Shown: positions 28,532 to 37,656 of the stretch, one piece after another
Numbering within the stretch: position 1 is the first letter of the stretch
Layout of the letters: the number at the start of each line of letters is the position of its first letter
From: Elmis aenea
Taxonomy: Eukaryota; Arthropoda; Insecta; Coleoptera; Elmidae
Length of the DNA stretch: 64,000 bases
Assembly: GCA_947652605.1 (NCBI GenBank)
Contig: CANTFG010000167.1
Coordinates: 124,001-188,000 of the forward strand
Direction: 5' to 3'
Notes under the pieces: model-generated
The model's database searches: none
What the model was told of the DNA's origin: nothing
Seen by the model: only the letters and a program-made list of their open reading frames with translations
Translations under genes and position numbers: made by a program

Positions 28532-30449
28532 CCTAAAAATACCGTGCTTTAGTTAATACATATGTTCCTTGAGCGACTATTTCTAAACAATTTTAATTAT
28601 TGATTTGTATATCACAGGAACAGTTTATCCATCGCCTCTTTACATGAATACAATTGTTTTGCATATGTCTTTCAATGAGCTGGTTTTAATTTTTAATAAT
28701 TTCCTAAAAATACCGTGCTTTAGTTAATACATATGTTCCTTGAGCGACTATTTCGAAACAATTTTAATTATTGATTTGTATATCACAGGAACAGTTTATC
28801 CATCGCCTCTTTACATGAATACAATTGTTTTGCATATGTCTTTCAATGAGCTGGTTTTAATTTTTAATAATTTCCTAAAAATACCGTGCTTTAGTTAATA
28901 CATATGTTCCTTGAGCGACTATTTCTAAACAATTTTAATTATTGATTTGTATATCACAGGAACAGTTTATCCATCGCCTCTTTACATGAATACAATTGTT
29001 TTGCATATGTCTTTCGATGAGCTGGTTTTAATTTTTAATAATTTCCTAAAAATACCGTGCTTTAGTTAATACATATGTTCCTTGAGCGTCTATTTCAAAA
29101 CAATTCTAATTATTGATTTGTATATCACAGGAACAGTTTATCCATCGCCTCTTTACATGAATGCAATTGTTTCGCATATGTCTTTCAATAAGCTGGTTTT
29201 AATTTTTAATAATTTCCTAAAAATACCGTGCTTTAGTTAATACATATATTCCTTGAGCGACTATTTCGAAACAATTTTAATTATTGATTTGTATATCACA
29301 GGAACAGTTTATCCTTCGCATCTTTACATGAAAAAAATTGTTTTGCATATGTCTTTCAATGAGCTGGTTTTAATTTTTAATAATTTCCTAAAAATACCGT
29401 GCTTTAGTTAATACATATGTTCCTTGAGCGACTATTTCGAAACAATTTTAATTATTGATTTGTATATCACAGGAACAGTTTATCCATCGCCTCTTTACAT
29501 GAATACAATTGTTTTGCATATGTCTTTCAATGAGCTGGTTTTAATTTTTAATAATTTCCTAAAAATACCGTGCTTTAGTTAATACATATGTTCCTTGAGC
29601 GACTATTTCTAAACAATTTTAATTATTGATTTGTATATCACAGGAACAGTTTATCCATCGCCTCTTTACATGAATACAATTGTTTTGCATATGTCTTTCA
29701 ATGAGCTGGTTTTAATTTTTAATAATTTCCTAAAAATACCGTGCTTTAGTTAATACATATGTTCCTTGAGCGACTATTTCGAAACAATTTTAATTATTGA
29801 TTTGTATATCACAGGAACAGTATATCCATCGCCTCTTTACATGAATACAATTGTTTTGCATATGACTTTCAATGAGCTGGTTTTAATTTTTAATAATTTC
29901 CTAAAAATACCGTGCTTTAGTTAATACATATGTTCCTTGAGCGACTATTTCTAAACAATTTTAATTATTGATTTGTATATCACAGGAACAGTTTATCCAT
30001 CGCCTCTTTACATGAATACAATTGTTTTGCATATGTCTTTCAATGAGCTGGTTTTAATTTTTAATAATTTCCTAAAAATACCGTGCTTTAGTTAATACAT
30101 ATGTTCCTTGAGCGACTATTTCGAAACAATTTTAATTATTGATTTGTATATCACAGAAACAGTTTATCCATCGCCTCTTTACATGAATACAATTGTTTTG
30201 CATATGTCTTTCAATGAGCTGGTTTTAATTTTTAATAATTTCCTAAAAATACCGTGCTTCAGTTAATACATATGTTCCTTGAGCGACTATTTCGAAACAA
30301 ATTCAATTATTGATTTGTATATCACAGGAACAGTTTATCCATCGCCTCTTTACATGAATACAATTGTTTTGCATATGTCTTTCAATGAGCTGGTTTTAAT
30401 TTTTAATAATTTCCTAAAAATACCGTGCTTTAGTTAATACATATGTTCC

Positions 30450-30453
30450 TTAA
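30450..30453. repeat. TTAA target-site duplication, left
   Basis: TTAA directly precedes CCTTTAA. It corresponds to positions 38-41 of the satellite monomer starting at 30,413, where most monomers read TTGA and a minority read TTAA. Duplication of TTAA is the hallmark of piggyBac insertion. Confidence 0.95.
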
Positions 30454-30468
30454 CCTTTAACTAGTCGC
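30454..30468 (+). repeat. Left terminal inverted repeat (15 bp)
   Basis: CCTTTAACTAGTCGC matches the reverse complement of the right end, CCTTTAAGTAGTCGC, at 14 of 15 bases. This is the 3' end of the element relative to the transposase remnant. Confidence 0.93.
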
Positions 30469-30486
30469 GTGTACTGTGTATACATA

Positions 30487-30515
30487 ACTACTCGCATGGC
30501 GCCTCGGAGGCACCA
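30487..30515 (+). repeat. Left subterminal (internal) inverted repeat
   Basis: This 29-bp segment, running from ACTACTCGCATGG to AGGCACCA, matches the inverted right-end segment at 23 of 29 positions. It starts 27 bp further from the element end than its right-hand partner does. Its first 12 bases also resemble the left terminal repeat (AACTAGTCGCGTG at 30,459 versus AACTACTCGCATG at 30,486, 11 of 13). It contains an imperfect hairpin, ATGGCGCCTC/GAGGCACCAT (30,496-30,516), with a 1-nt centre. In piggyBac such repeats are bound by the transposase C-terminal domain; that role here is inferred. Confidence 0.85.
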
Positions 30516-30570
30516 TTGGGGTTTTATAACAATATTTTTGACTTAAAGTCTTAAAAATGTGTTAAACTGC

Positions 30571-30576
30571 TTTATT
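30571..30576 (-). terminator. Possible polyadenylation signal AATAAA of the ancestral transposase gene
   Basis: AATAAA lies on the minus strand about 125 bp downstream of the transposase TGA and still inside the element. The position suits a 3' UTR, but the region is AT-rich and the hexamer could occur by chance. Confidence 0.35.
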
Positions 30577-30678
30577 CATGAAATATAAGCTAAATCTTAA
30601 AAAGAATAACAATGACTAAATAAATTATAAGATATAAAAAATATATATCTGTATATAAAACATAACTTTAAAAACAGA

Positions 30679-30693
30679 TTTTTTTTTTTTTTT
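30679..30693. repeat. 15-bp poly(T)/poly(A) tract
   Basis: A run of 15 T on the plus strand reads as poly(A) on the transposase strand, 8 bp past its stop codon. It is a simple homopolymer, and its length may be unreliable in sequencing. There is no sign of retroposition, because the element continues past it to a proper end. Confidence 0.8.
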
Positions 30694-30701
30694 AATACGA
30701 A

Positions 30702-30950
30702 TCAAACATTGGATGCAAAGCATTCACTGCACAATTTTATTGTATGCTCTGAACAAATATTTTTATGGCATTGCGAACAAATTTGTTGCGAATGTCGATT
30801 TTTAGCCCTAGGGCATAAATGATAGCGTTCATGCCGAGTAGCACATAATTGCATTTTACGGACTGTAAAATAGAGAAATATGAATAATACTATATAATTC
30901 GTATTCCTAAAAGTACAATTGAGGAATACATAAACAAATATTAGTGACAA
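30702..30950 (-). pseudogene. piggyBac transposase remnant: C-terminal Cys/His-rich zinc domain only
   Basis: This 82-codon open frame ends in TGA. Residues from about 31 on resemble the C-terminal Cys-rich domain of piggyBac transposases. The spacing C58-x2-C61-x4-C66-x2-H69-x4-C74-x2-C77, followed by F78, is the classic arrangement, with an upstream C46 eleven residues before C58. The usual partner Cys three residues before C46 is Tyr43 here; His40, His44 or Cys36 might substitute, or the first zinc site may be damaged. Residues 1-30 are hydrophobic, look like translated non-coding DNA and match nothing I recognise. The catalytic DDD core and N-terminal regions are absent. In intact elements this domain binds two zincs and contacts subterminal DNA. 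Translation of the fragment is unproven. Confidence 0.9.
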
Positions 30951-30989
30951 AAAAATTATTAAAAATGTAACAACGATTTAAAAAACGCT

Positions 30990-31018
30990 TGGCGCCTCTG
31001 CGGCGCCGTGCGACTACT
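30990..31018 (-). repeat. Right subterminal (internal) inverted repeat
   Basis: On the minus strand this reads AGTAGTCGCACGG, then GCGCCGCAGAGG, then CGCCA, with 23 of 29 bases matching the left segment. It contains the hairpin GGCGCC-TCTGC-GGCGCC (30,991-31,007 on the plus strand). It abuts the terminal repeat with no spacer, giving the two ends different geometry. Confidence 0.85.
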
Positions 31019-31024
31019 TAAAGG
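31010..31024 (-). repeat. Right terminal inverted repeat (15 bp)
   Basis: On the minus strand this reads CCTTTAAGTAGTCGC, one mismatch from the left end. Here the terminal repeat overlaps the start of the subterminal repeat, unlike the left end, where the two are separate. Confidence 0.93.
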
Positions 31025-31028
31025 TTAA
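31025..31028. repeat. TTAA target-site duplication, right
   Basis: TTAA follows TTAAAGG, and the satellite resumes with GCGACTATTTCG. Joining the two flanks at one TTAA gives TTCCTTAAGCGACT, a monomer form found elsewhere in the array. Confidence 0.95.
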
Positions 31029-31329
31029 GCGACTATTTCGAAACAATTTTAATTATTGATTTGTATATTACAGGAACAGTTTATCTATCGCCTCTTTACA
31101 TGAATACAATTGTTTTGCATATGTCTTTCAATGAGCTGGTTTTAATTTTTAATAATTTCCTAAAAATACCGTGCTTTAGTTAATACATATGTTCCTTGAG
31201 CGACTATTTCGAAACAATTTTAATTATTGATTTGTATATCACAGGAACAGTTTATCCATCGCCTCTTTACATGAATACAATTGTTTTGCATATGTCTTTT
31301 AATGAGCTGGTTTTAATTTTTAATAATTT

Positions 31330-32697
31330 CCTAAAAATACCGTGCTTTAGTTAATACATATGTTCCTTGAGCGACTATTTCGAAACAATTTTAATTATTG
31401 ATTTGTATATCACAGGAACAGTTTATCCATCGCCTCTTTACATGAATACAATTGTTTTGCATATGTCTTTCAATGAGCTGGTTTTAATTTTTAATAATTT
31501 CCTAAAAATACCGTGCTTTAGTTAATACATATGTTCCTTGAGCGACTATTTCTAAACAATTTTAATTATTGATTTGTATATCACAGGAACAGTTTATTCA
31601 TCGCCTCTTTACATGAATACAATTGTTTTGCATATGTCTTTCGATGAGCTGGTTTTAATTTTTAATAATTTCCTAAAAATACCGTGCTTTAGTTAATACA
31701 TATGTTCCTTGAGCGTCTATTTCAAAACAATTCTAATTATTGATTTGTATATCACAGGAACAGTTTATCCATCGCCTCTTTACATGAATGCAATTGTTTC
31801 GCATATGTCTTTTAATAAGCTGGTTTTAATTTTTAATAATTTCCTAAAAATACCGTGCTTTAGTTAATACATATATTCCTTGAGCGACTATTTTGAAACA
31901 ATTTTAATTATTGATTTGTATATCACAGGAACAGTTTATCCTTCGCATCTTTACATGAAAAAAATTGTTTTGCATATGTCTTTCAATGAGCTGGTTTTAA
32001 TTTTTAATAATTTCCTAAAAATACCGTGCTTTAGTTAATACATATGTTCCTTGAGCGACTATTTCGAAACAATTTTAATTATTGATTTGTATATCACAGG
32101 AACAGTTTATCCATCGCCTCTTTACATGAATACAATTGTTTTGCATATGTCTTTCAATGAGCTGGTTTTAATTTTTAATAATTTCCTAAAAATACCGTGC
32201 TTTAGTTAATACATATGTTCCTTGAGCGACTATTTCTAAACAATTTTAATTATTGATTTGTATATCACAGGAACAGTTTATCCATCGCCTCTTTACATGA
32301 ATACAATTGTTTTGCATATGTCTTTCGATGAGCTGGTTTTAATTTTTAATAATTTCCTAAAAATACCGTGCTTTAGTTAATACATATGTTCCTTGAGCGT
32401 CTATTTCAAAACAATTCTAATTATTGATTTGTATATCACAGGAACAGTTTATCCATCGCCTCTTTACATGAATGCAATTGTTTCGCATATGTCTTTCAAT
32501 AAGCTGGTTTTAATTTTTAATAATTTCCTAAAAATACCGTGCTTTAGTTAATACATATGTTCCTTGAGCGACTATTTTGAAACAATTTTAATTATTGATT
32601 TGTATATCACAGGAACAGTTTATCCTTCGCATCTTTACATGAAAAAAATTGTTTTGCATATGTCTTTCAATGAGCTGGTTTTAATTTTTAATAATTT
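31330..32697 (+). repeat. Domain D: tandem duplication of a 4-monomer block (684 bp x 2)
   Basis: The blocks 31,330-32,013 and 32,014-32,697 share the order CGATGAG, GAGCGTCTATTTCAAAAC with CAATTCTAATT (31,731 and 32,415), CATGAATGCAATTGTTTCGC, and CATGAAAAAAATTG. Each feature is 684 bp apart. The first copy has private changes such as TTTATTCATCG near 31,597. Confidence 0.82.
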
Positions 32698-34065
32698 CCT
32701 AAAAATACCGTGCTTTAGTTAATACATATGTTCCTTGAGCGACTATTTCGAAACAATTTTAATTATTGATTTGTATATCACAGGAACAGTTTATCCATCG
32801 CCTCTTTACATGAATACAATTGTTTTGCATATGTCTTTCAATGAGCTGGTTTTAATTTTTAATAATTTCCTAAAAATACCGTGCTTTAGTTAATACATAT
32901 GTTCCTTGAGCGACTATTTCTAAACAATTTTAATTATTGATTTGTATATCACAGGAACAGTTTATCCATCGCCTCTTTACATGAATACAATTGTTTTGCA
33001 TATGTCTTTCAATGAGCTGGTTTTAATTTTTAATAATTTCCTAAAAATACCGTGCTTTAGTTAATACATATGTTCCTTGAGCTACTATTTCGAAACAATT
33101 TTAATTATTGATTTGTATATCACAGGAACAGTTTATCCATCGCCTCTTTACATGAATACAATTGTTTTGCATATGTCTTTCAATGAGCTGGTTTTAATTT
33201 TTAATAATTTCCTAAAAATACCGTGCTTTAGTTAATACATATGTTCCTTGAGCGACTATTTCTAAACAATTTTAATTATTGATTTGTATATCACAGGAAC
33301 AGTTTATCCATCGCCTCTTTACATGAATACAATTGTTTTGCATATGTCTTTCAATGAGCTGGTTTTAATTTTTAATAATTTCCTAAAAATACCGTGCTTT
33401 AGTTAATACATATGTTCCTTGAGCGACTATTTCGAAACAATTTTAATTATTGATTTGTATATCACAGAAACAGTTTATCCATCGCCTCTTTACATGAATA
33501 CAATTGTTTTGCATATGTCTTTCAATGAGCTGGTTTTAATTTTTAATAATTTCGTAAAAATACCGTGCTTCAGTTAATACATATGTTCCTTGAGCGACTA
33601 TTTCGAAACAAATTCAATTATTGATTTGTATATCACAGGAACAGTTTATCCATCGCCTCTTTACATGAATACAATTGTTTTGCATATGTCTTTCAATGAG
33701 CTGGTTTTAATTTTTAATAATTTCCTAAAAATACCGTGCTTTAGTTAATACATATGTTCCTTAAGCGACTATTTCGAAACAATTTTAATTATTGATTTGT
33801 ATATTACAGGAACAGTTTATCTATCGCCTCTTTACATGAATACAATTGTTTTGCATATATCTTTCAATGAGCTGGTTTTAATTTTTAATAATTTCCTAAA
33901 AATACCGTGCTTTAGTTAATACATATGTTCCTTGAGCGACTATTTCGAAACAATTTTAATTATTGATTTGTATATCACAGGAACAGTTTATCCTTCGCCT
34001 CTTTACATGAATACAATTGTTTTGCATATGTCTTTTAATGAGCTGGTTTTAATTTTTAATAATTT
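32014..34065 (+). repeat. Domain D, 12-monomer block without transposon (empty copy)
   Basis: This is the paralogue of the filled block at 28,703-31,329. I noted at least eight single-base differences in 2,052 bp, including GAGCTACTATT at 33,082, TTCGTAAAA near 33,552 and ATATATCTTTC near 33,858. At 33,761-33,764 it has an intact TTAA in TTCCTTAAGCG, exactly where the filled copy carries the transposon. Confidence 0.87.
33761..33764. other. Empty-site paralogue of the transposon insertion (TTAA)
   Basis: This TTAA sits at 30,450 + 3,311, the exact paralogous position in the duplicated 12-monomer block. The flanks TTCC and GCGACTATTTCG, followed by ATTACAGG and TTTATCTATCG, match the sequences either side of the element. 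It shows the target before insertion, or after a precise excision. Confidence 0.9.
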
Positions 34066-37000
34066 TCTAAAAATACCGTGCTTTAGTTAATACATATGTT
34101 CCTTGAGCGACTATTTCGAAACAATTTTAATTATTGATTTGTATATCACTGGAACAGTTTATCCATCGCTTTTTTACATGAATACAATTGTTTTGCATAT
34201 GTCTTTCAATGAGCTGGTTTTAATTTTTAATAATTTCCTAAAAATACCGTGCTTTAGTTAATACATATGTTCCTTGAGCGACTATTTCTGAACAATTTTA
34301 ATTATTGATTTGTATATCAAAGGAACAGTTTATCCATCGCCTTTTTACATGAATACAATTGTTTTGCATATGTCTTTCAAAGAGCTGGTTTTAATTTTTA
34401 ATAATTTCCTAAAAATACCGTGCTTTAGTTAATACATATGTTCCTTGAGCGACTATTTCGTAACAATTTTAATTATTGATTTGTATATCACAGGAACAGT
34501 TTATCCATCGCCTCTTAACATGAATACAATTGTTTTGCATATGTCTTTCAATGAGCTGGTTTTAATTTTTAATAATTTCCTAAAAATACCGTGCTTTAGT
34601 TAATACATATGTTCCTTGAGCGACTATTTCGAAACAATTTTAATTATTGATTTGTATATCACAGGAACAGTTTATATATCGCCTCTTTACATGAATACAA
34701 TTGTTTTGCATATGTCTTTCAATGAGCTGGTTTTAATTTTTAATAATTTCCTAAAAATACCATGCTTTAGTTAATACATATGTTCCTTGAGCGACTATTT
34801 CGAAACTATTTCAATTATTGATTTGTATATCACAGGAACAGTTTATCCATCGCCTCTTTACATGAATACAATTGTTTTGCATATGTCTTTCAATGAGCTG
34901 GTTTTAATTTTTAATAATTTCCTAAAAATACCGTGCTTTAGTTAATACATATGTTCCTTGAGCGATTATTTCTGAACAATTTTATTTATTGATTTGTATA
35001 TCACAGGAACAGTTTATCCATCGCCTCTTTACATGAATACAATTGTTTTGCATATGTCTTTCAATGAGCTGGTTTTAATTTTTAATGATTTCCTAAAAAT
35101 ACCGTGCTTTAGTTAATACATATGTTCCTTGAGCGACTATTTCTGAACAATTTTAATTATTGATTTGTATATCACAGGAACAGTTTATCCATCGCCTCTT
35201 TACATGAATACAATTGTTTTGCATATGTCTTTCAATGAGCTGGTTTTAATTTTTAATAATTTCCTAAAAATACCGTGCTTTAGTTAATACATATGTTCCT
35301 TGAGCGACTATTTCGAAACAATTTCAATTATTGATTTGTATATCACAGGAACAGTTTATCCATCGCCTCTTTACATGAATACAATTGTTTTGCATATGTC
35401 TTTCAATGAGCTGGTTTTAATTTTTAATAATTTCCTAAAAATACCGTGCTTTAGTTAATACATATGTTCCTTGAGCGACTATTTCTGAACAATTTTAATT
35501 ATTGATTTGTATATCACAGGAACAGTTTATCCATCGCCTCTTTACATGAATACAATTGTTTTGCATATGTCTTTCAATGAGCTGGTTTTAATTTTTAATA
35601 ATTTCCTAAAAATACCGTGCTTTAGTTAATACATATGTTCCTTGGGCGACTATTTCTAAACAATTTAAATTATTGATTGGTATGTCACAGGAACAGTTTA
35701 TCCATCGCCTCTTTACATGAATACAATTGTTTTGCATATGTCTTTCAATGAGCTGGTTTTAATTTTTAATAATTTCCTAAAAATACCGTGCTTTAGTTAA
35801 TACATATGTTCCTTGAGCGACTATTTTGAAACAATTTTAATTATTGATTTTTATATCACAGAAACCGTTTATCCATCGCCTCTTTACATGAATACAATTG
35901 TTTTGCATATGTCTTTCAATGAGCTGGTTTTAATTTTTAATAATTTCCTAAAAATACCGTGCTTTAGTTAATACATATGTTCCTTGAGCGACTATTTCGA
36001 AACAATTTTAATTATTGATTTTTATATCACAGAAACAGTTTATCCATCGCCTCTTTACATGAATACAATTGTTTTGCATATGTCTTTCAATGAGCTGGTT
36101 TTAATTTTTAATAATTTCCTAAAAATACCGTGCTTTAGTTAATACATATGTTCCTTGAGCGACTATTTCGAAACAATTTTAATTATTGATTTGTATATCA
36201 CAGAAACAGTTTATCCATCGCCTCTTTACATGAATACAATTGTTTTGCATATGTCTTTCAATGAGCTGGTTTTAATTTTTAATAATTTTCTAAAAATACC
36301 GTGCTTTAGTTAATACATATGTTCCTTGAGCGACTATTTCGAAACAATTTTAATTATTGATTTGTATATCACAGAAACAGTTTATCCATCGCCTCTTTAC
36401 ATGAATACAATTGTTTTGCATATGTCTTTCAATGAGCTGGTTTTAATTTTTAATGATTTCCCAAAAATACCGTGCTTTAGTTAATACATATGTTCCTTGA
36501 GCGACTATTTCTAAACAATTTTAATTATTGATTTGTATATCACAGGAACAGTTTATCCATCGCCTCTTTACATGAATACAATTGTTTTGCATATGTCTTT
36601 CAATGAGCTGGTTTTAATTTTTAATAATTTCCTAAAAATACCGTGCTTTAGTTAATACATATGTTCCTGGAGCGACTATTTCGAAACAATTTTAATTATT
36701 GATTTGTATATCACAGGAACAGTTTATCTATCGCCTGTTTACATGAATACAATTGTTTTGCATATATCTTTCAATAAGCTGGTTTTAATTTTTAATAATT
36801 TCCTAAAAATACCGTGCTTTAGTTAATACATATGTTCCTTGAGCGACTATTTCTAAACAATTTTAATTATTGATTTGTATATCACAGGAACAGTTTATCC
36901 ATCGCCTCTTTACATAAATACAATTGTTTTGCATATGTCTTTCAATGAGCTGGTTTTAATTTTTAATAATTTCCTAAAAATACCGTGCTTTAGTTAATAC

Positions 37001-37656
37001 ATATGTTCCTTGAGCGACTATTTCTAAACAATTTTAATTATTGATTTGTATATCACAGGAACAGTTTATCCATCGCCTCTTTACATGAATACAATTGTTT
37101 TGCATATGTCTTTCAATGAGCTGGTTTTAATTTTTAATAATTTCCTAAAAATACCGTGCTTTAGTTAATACATATGTTCCTTGAGCGACTATTTCGAAAC
37201 AATTTTAATTATTGATTTGTATATCACAGGAACAGTTTATCCATCGCCTCTTTACATGAATACAATTGTTTTGCATATGTCTTTCAATGAGCTGGTTTTA
37301 ATTTTTAATAATTTCCTAAAAATACCGTGCTTTAGTTAATACATATGTTCCTTGAGCGACTATTTCTAAACAATTTTAATTATTGATTTGTATATCACAG
37401 GAACAGTTTATCCATCGCCTCTTTACATGAATACAATTGTTTTGCATATGTCTTTCAATGAGCTGGTTTTAATTTTTAATAATTTCCTAAAAATACCGTG
37501 CTTTAGTTAATACATATGTTCCTTGAGCGACTATTTCGAAACAATTTTAATTATTGATTTGTATATCACAGGAACAGTTTATCAATCGCCTCTTTACATG
37601 AATACAATTGTTTTGCATATGTCTTTCAATGAGCTGGTTTTAATTTTTAATAATTT
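34066..37656 (+). repeat. Domain G: less ordered satellite monomers
   Basis: These 21 monomers are in perfect 171-bp phase, but I found no long repeating order of variants. Many carry private changes: CTCTTAACATG near 34,515, CCATGC at 34,761, GAGCGATTATT near 34,962, TTATTTATTG near 34,983, CTTGGGCGAC at 35,642, ATTTTTATATCAC near 35,848 and 36,018, and CCTGGAGCG near 36,667. Short local similarities exist between adjacent monomers, such as the ATTTTTATATC pair. It looks like a part that has escaped recent block amplification. Confidence 0.7.

Larger units (their letters stand above)
1..30453 (+). repeat. 171-bp satellite array, left arm
   Basis: About 178 head-to-tail copies of a 171-bp AT-rich monomer run without interruption to the transposon. 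The motif TACCGTGCTTTAG recurs every 171 bp, for example with its ACCGTGC at 10, 181 and 352. All copies lie in the same orientation; I saw no inverted monomer. Only four phase-changing events were found: a 4-bp insertion near 4646, a 36-bp deletion at 10,605, and 3-bp insertions near 18,124 and 22,915. Every other difference I noticed is a point variant. The array contains no gene. The period is close to a nucleosome plus linker, as in many centromeric satellites, but I do not recognise the family. Confidence 0.97.
30454..31024 (-). mobile_element. Internally deleted piggyBac-superfamily transposon (571 bp)
   Basis: This non-satellite island is flanked by TTAA on both sides. Its ends are inverted repeats starting CCTTTAA, with GC-rich subterminal inverted repeats inside. 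A minus-strand remnant encodes the C-terminal zinc-binding domain of a piggyBac transposase, so the window's right end is the element's 5' end. Autonomous piggyBac elements are around 2.5 kb; most of the transposase gene, including the catalytic DDD core, is gone. Both ends needed for movement look intact, so it could be mobilised in trans by a related transposase. The rest of the interior is AT-rich (30,517-30,701 and 30,951-30,989) with nothing recognisable. Family membership is strongly supported; the subfamily is not resolved. Confidence 0.95.
28703..31329 (+). repeat. Domain D, 12-monomer block with transposon (filled copy)
   Basis: Twelve monomers (2,052 bp without the insertion) match 32,014-34,065. 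Shared rare variants include TTCGATGAG (29,015 and 32,326), CAATTCTAATT (29,104 and 32,415), GCTTCAGTTAAT (30,257 and 33,568) and, beyond the insertion, CTTTTAATGAG (near 31,297 and 34,033). The offset is 3,311 bp before the element and 2,736 bp after it, a difference of 575 bp, which is the element plus one TTAA. Confidence 0.87.

Noticed and set aside
30679..30693. The poly(A) run as evidence of a retroposed transcript.
   Set aside because: It lies inside the element, is followed by more element sequence and an intact terminal repeat, and the flanking duplication is TTAA only.
30454..31024. The island as a gene or a bacterial insertion sequence.
   Set aside because: Exact TTAA duplications, CCTTTAA ends and the Cys/His pattern of the minus-strand remnant identify piggyBac. 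The frame is too short and lacks the catalytic region.
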